In this document: positions 61,271-64,000 of the stretch, piece after piece
How positions within the stretch are numbered: the first letter of the stretch is position 1
How the letters are laid out: every line of letters starts with the position of its first letter
Origin: Zopfochytrium polystomum
Taxonomy: Eukaryota > Chytridiomycota > Chytridiomycetes > Chytridiales > Chytridiaceae
Direction: 5' to 3'
NCBI GenBank assembly: GCA_025765615.1
Contig: JAIVFJ010000250.1
Coordinates: 1 to 64,000, forward strand
DNA: 64,000 bases
Notes under the pieces: model-generated
Databases searched by the model: none
What the model saw: only the letters and a program-made list of their open reading frames with translations
Told to the model about the DNA's origin: nothing
Made by a program: the position numbers and the translations under genes

Positions 61271-62738
61271 TTAACTGGCTTCGGCCTCCGGAACGGATCT
61301 ATTTTTGACGGGTAGCACGAAGGTCAAGTGTCAGCTCTTTGGGAACCACAAATCGGTACAAACTTACGGAGAATCCCATATCCGACAAATTCTTGTTTCG
61401 CCGCGCCCTTTTCGAAGGTAGAGGCGAGTTGTGGAAGCGTGGGCAAGAACGTGGCCACCAATCGGTTTTTTGGGGTCCGCAACAAAGGTTAGGCCGCCGG
61501 CTGCAACCAACAAATTCAGCTGTCCGCATTCCCATGAAAACATTGACTCACCGGGGTCTGAGCACATTTGGTTGGTTATAAAGACAGCAACATTAAACTC
61601 CTCGCTTATCCGCATCAATCGCGCCAGCATTTGATTCAGCTTTTGCTGCCGTTCAGACAACTCTCCACGGCCACAGTAGTCCGTCCTGAACAAAGCAATG
61701 ATACTGTCAATCACGAGTAGACGGTAGTCACCGCTTTCGGCCATGCGCGCCGCGACGTCCACGAGCAAGTCCATTTGCTGCTCGGAATTGAAGGCGCGAG
61801 CGATGCTTATGTTTTCGAGGGCTGCTTCACCATCAACACCAAACCGAGTGGCAATGGCTCGAATCCGATCGTCTCGAAAAGTTCCCTCAGTGTCGATGAA
61901 GGCAGCCTGAATGCAAGCATAGAAATAAAAGCATAGAAACTTGTTAACAGCATGAGGTAGAGCACGTGCAGCTTCACCTTGCCATTCGCACCTCCCATTG
62001 AACCAGGAAGCTGTGCCATCACGCAGAGTGTGTGCGCCAGCTGTGTTTTTTCCCGTTCGAAACTCGCCAAACGCTTCGGTGATGCTTGCACTTTCCACTC
62101 CGCCGCCAAGAATCTTGTCGAGCTCCTTGGCTCCAGTGGATATTTTGACAACGTGACGTCGCTTGAGGGAATATTCGATGCCGGTCTGGAATCCTGATGG
62201 AAGTAGTTTCACGGCTGCCTCCTTGATCTTTTCGATTTTTGCTTCGGTCATGCCTTTGATCTTGGAAAGGTTTCGGACCTAGGCCGGCGGGGTGAGAAAT
62301 TTCGCAGGAGTGAAACAAATTCTCCTTACTGTGGTCATTTGAACAGACTGGACGTACGCCAGAAGCATAGATGTGCGCGGTGTCATGGAAGCGTAGGGTA
62401 GCAGATATCAGAGACGCAGAAGGAAGTGGAAACGAGAAAGCATCACGAACTCGAATCGTCTGCATGCCAGCTTGCTTCAGCTTTGTGATATCCGCAGCGT
62501 TGATTCCCATCGCTTGAAGCTTGTCGATCTCCATAAAGTCCTTATGAAAGGGTTTAGTCGCAATCGCGAACGCAGATTGTCGTACTGAACTGGATTCTGA
62601 TGAACGCCAAACAGAAAAGTGTCAGATGATGTTAACCCAAAAACGGGACGCTCGTTTGACATCTGCGATGACCTGGAAATCGTCCGCCTCTTCCTCCTGG
62701 ACCATGTCCTCATCCGCGACAACCTGGTCTTCCATCAT
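61271..62738 (-). CDS. DMC1: Meiotic recombinase DMC1
   Basis: Exons 62738-62673, 62540-62451, 62278-61978, 61906-61552, 61500-61368 and a short last exon ending between 61335 and 61271. The N-terminal HhH region has [20 protein letters not shown] and [19 protein letters not shown]. Walker A is GEFRTGKTQ (about 62060), Walker [12 protein letters not shown] (about 61715), and the C-terminal core is [20 protein letters not shown] with [30 protein letters not shown] and the [16 protein letters not shown] form favour DMC1 over RAD51. It catalyses strand exchange between homologues in meiosis. One extra A in the A6 run near 62047 breaks the frame inside Walker A; the exon phase closes when it is removed. 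The last exon is unresolved (a PEAEAS-like end near 61273 is one option). Confidence 0.85.
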
Positions 62739-63232
62739 TGTTTCTGGGTGGTGTGTGTGTTTTGAAGCCTCTCCGAGTTTGGCCGCCGACTAGCGGGCGC
62801 AATGATCGCCGAGGGGGATGACGTGGTGCGGCTTTAAAGGAGTCTGTCTGAGTGGGAGGGTGCTGAGCCAGCGTGAGTGAAATGAAAGAGTGCCTGAAGC
62901 TTTCCAAACACCTTTTTATACTTGCACATCCAGTGTGGGAGCAAATTTGTGCCAAGCAGAACACGTCAGCACTGAACAAACGGCGTGGCAGCACGCGGTG
63001 GTTGAGCCAATCTGAACCAAAGAACGACAGCCGCTGTTCCCATTCAACCAATCCAGGGGGAAGGGGCGTCATGCTTAGTAATATCTGAAAATGGACGCCC
63101 TCGCGCCTTTTTTGGGGAAAGTACTAGTGGTCAGTCTCCTTGGTTGGTAGTGGTGCAAGATGGTGTTGAGTTTGTCACGTGGAAAATTGTCTGATACGTA
63201 AGGCCCTCGATTCGGGGCCGATCGCGACCATC
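62739..63232. promoter_or_regulatory. Divergent intergenic region DMC1 / CLUAP1
   Basis: Short interval between divergent starts. It contains CCAATC-type motifs (63007, 63049) on the + strand. No gene is supported. Confidence 0.4.
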
Positions 63233-64000
63233 ATGTCGTTTCGGGAGCTTCGGAGTAAGTGCTCCGAGAGGAAGGGGTGAGGGATGGAGAAGGAGAGAGA
63301 CAGAGAGAAGGAGCAGAGGCTGGCAGATCGTTCAGGGCGTTGGGCGTGCTGGACCGTGTTCCAACACGAACACAACACCAACCACTTCCAATCTAGGCTT
63401 CACGGAGAAGATGCGCAGCCTGGGATACCAGAACCTCATCTCTATGGACAGTTTTCGGTCTCCCAACTTCAACCTGGTCGCAGACGTTCTCGCCTGGCTT
63501 GTGAAAAGGTGGGCCCGTTGATCGCTTAACATCTTCTGATCGCTCGTGCAGCTACGATCCTTCGTTTGATGTCTTGGATGACATAAGCTCCGAGCAAGAC
63601 AGAGTCATTTTTATCAAGTCGATCGCCCTTTTTTTGGTAAAGTTTGAATCATTTTGGGCATCTATCCTCACATCGTTCCCACCAGGCTCAGAAAGCGGGC
63701 ATCAAACTCAACACTCGAAAGCTTTACATGGCCGACGGATACGCCGTGAAGGAGCTTTTGAAGCTGACAAACATTCTGTACAGCGCGAGCAAGCAAAAAG
63801 ACCACGAAGACGAAGTAGGATTCGAGGTCAAATTCATCGCGGCGCGCCTCTAAGGATGAATTGAATTCTTTCAGGATGCAGTGCGGTCTCCGACGCTGGA
63901 CCTCACAGGAAAGCTTTTGCAATTGAAGGCTTGCCGCACGCTTGCTTCAGAAATCACCGAACAAGGCTCTCAACTGTACGATTCGCTCGCTCGAGAAACC
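63233..64000 (+). CDS. CLUAP1: CLUAP1/IFT38 (qilin) intraflagellar transport protein, partial
   Basis: Exons 63233-63254, 63397-63508, 63552-63636, 63686-63814 and 63875 onward; the gene runs off the window. The N-terminal calponin-homology-like domain is well conserved: [77 protein letters not shown] and [13 protein letters not shown]. The later part ([20 protein letters not shown]) enters the coiled coil. CLUAP1 is an IFT-B subunit required for cilium assembly, so the organism makes cilia or flagella at some stage. The start ATG at 63233 matches the family N-terminus exactly. Confidence 0.92.

Noticed and set aside
61271..62738. RAD51 assignment
   Set aside because: The HhH region and the Walker A context are nearer to DMC1; both are close homologues, so a tree would settle it.
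1..64000. CRISPR arrays, operons, ribosome binding sites or other prokaryotic features
   Set aside because: Gene structure is clearly eukaryotic with spliceosomal introns; no regularly spaced repeats of CRISPR type were seen.

Overview
This is eukaryotic nuclear DNA. Genes carry many spliceosomal introns (GT-AG, plus a few GC-AG) and microsatellites and long A/T runs are common. The set includes CLUAP1/IFT38 (cilium assembly), DMC1 (meiosis), TAF9, a TCERG1-like WW/FF protein, SEC61 alpha, phosphoserine aminotransferase, an HMMR-like coiled-coil protein and a small DUF1748-type protein, a family I know mainly from fungi. The best reading is a flagellated (zoosporic) opisthokont, perhaps an early-diverging fungus; the exact lineage cannot be fixed from this window.

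Layout. 0-2.3 kb: repeat and decayed sequence. 2.4-6.3 kb (-): a receptor-like gene with LRRs, one membrane span and a C-terminal SAM domain. It lies head-to-head with 7.4-11.1 kb (+), an intact TIR-NB-ARC-LRR gene (NLR). 11.4-33.7 kb: housekeeping and unknown genes in both orientations (DUF1748, HMMR-like, TCERG1-like, WD40, two unknown membrane proteins, phosphoserine aminotransferase, SEC61 alpha). 35-44.8 kb: a CpG-poor transposon graveyard (LTRs, a Copia remnant split by an LTR-like repeat, a truncated LINE). 45.2-48.8 kb (-): a second intact TIR-NB-ARC-LRR gene, in inverted orientation relative to the first. 49.6-58.3 kb: a Crypton-like tyrosine-recombinase element whose gene is interrupted inside an intron by a 4.35-kb palindromic PIF/Harbinger element. 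59.7-64 kb: TAF9, DMC1 and the start of CLUAP1.

The most notable biology is the immune-like set: two TIR-NLRs with the TIR glutamate and NB-ARC motifs retained, and an LRR-TM-SAM receptor diverging from the promoter region of one of them. The two NLRs encode the same protein through TIR and NB-ARC, then diverge progressively through the LRRs and strongly in the last exon, a pattern typical of recognition genes.

Quality note: several conserved genes (HMMR-like, TCERG1-like, WD40, serC, DMC1) need single-base corrections, mostly in homopolymers, to stay open. After correction the exon lengths and phases close exactly for HMMR-like, TCERG1-like and serC. These are more likely residual sequencing errors than pseudogenes. 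Exon limits below were set by hand from splice motifs, phase and family similarity.
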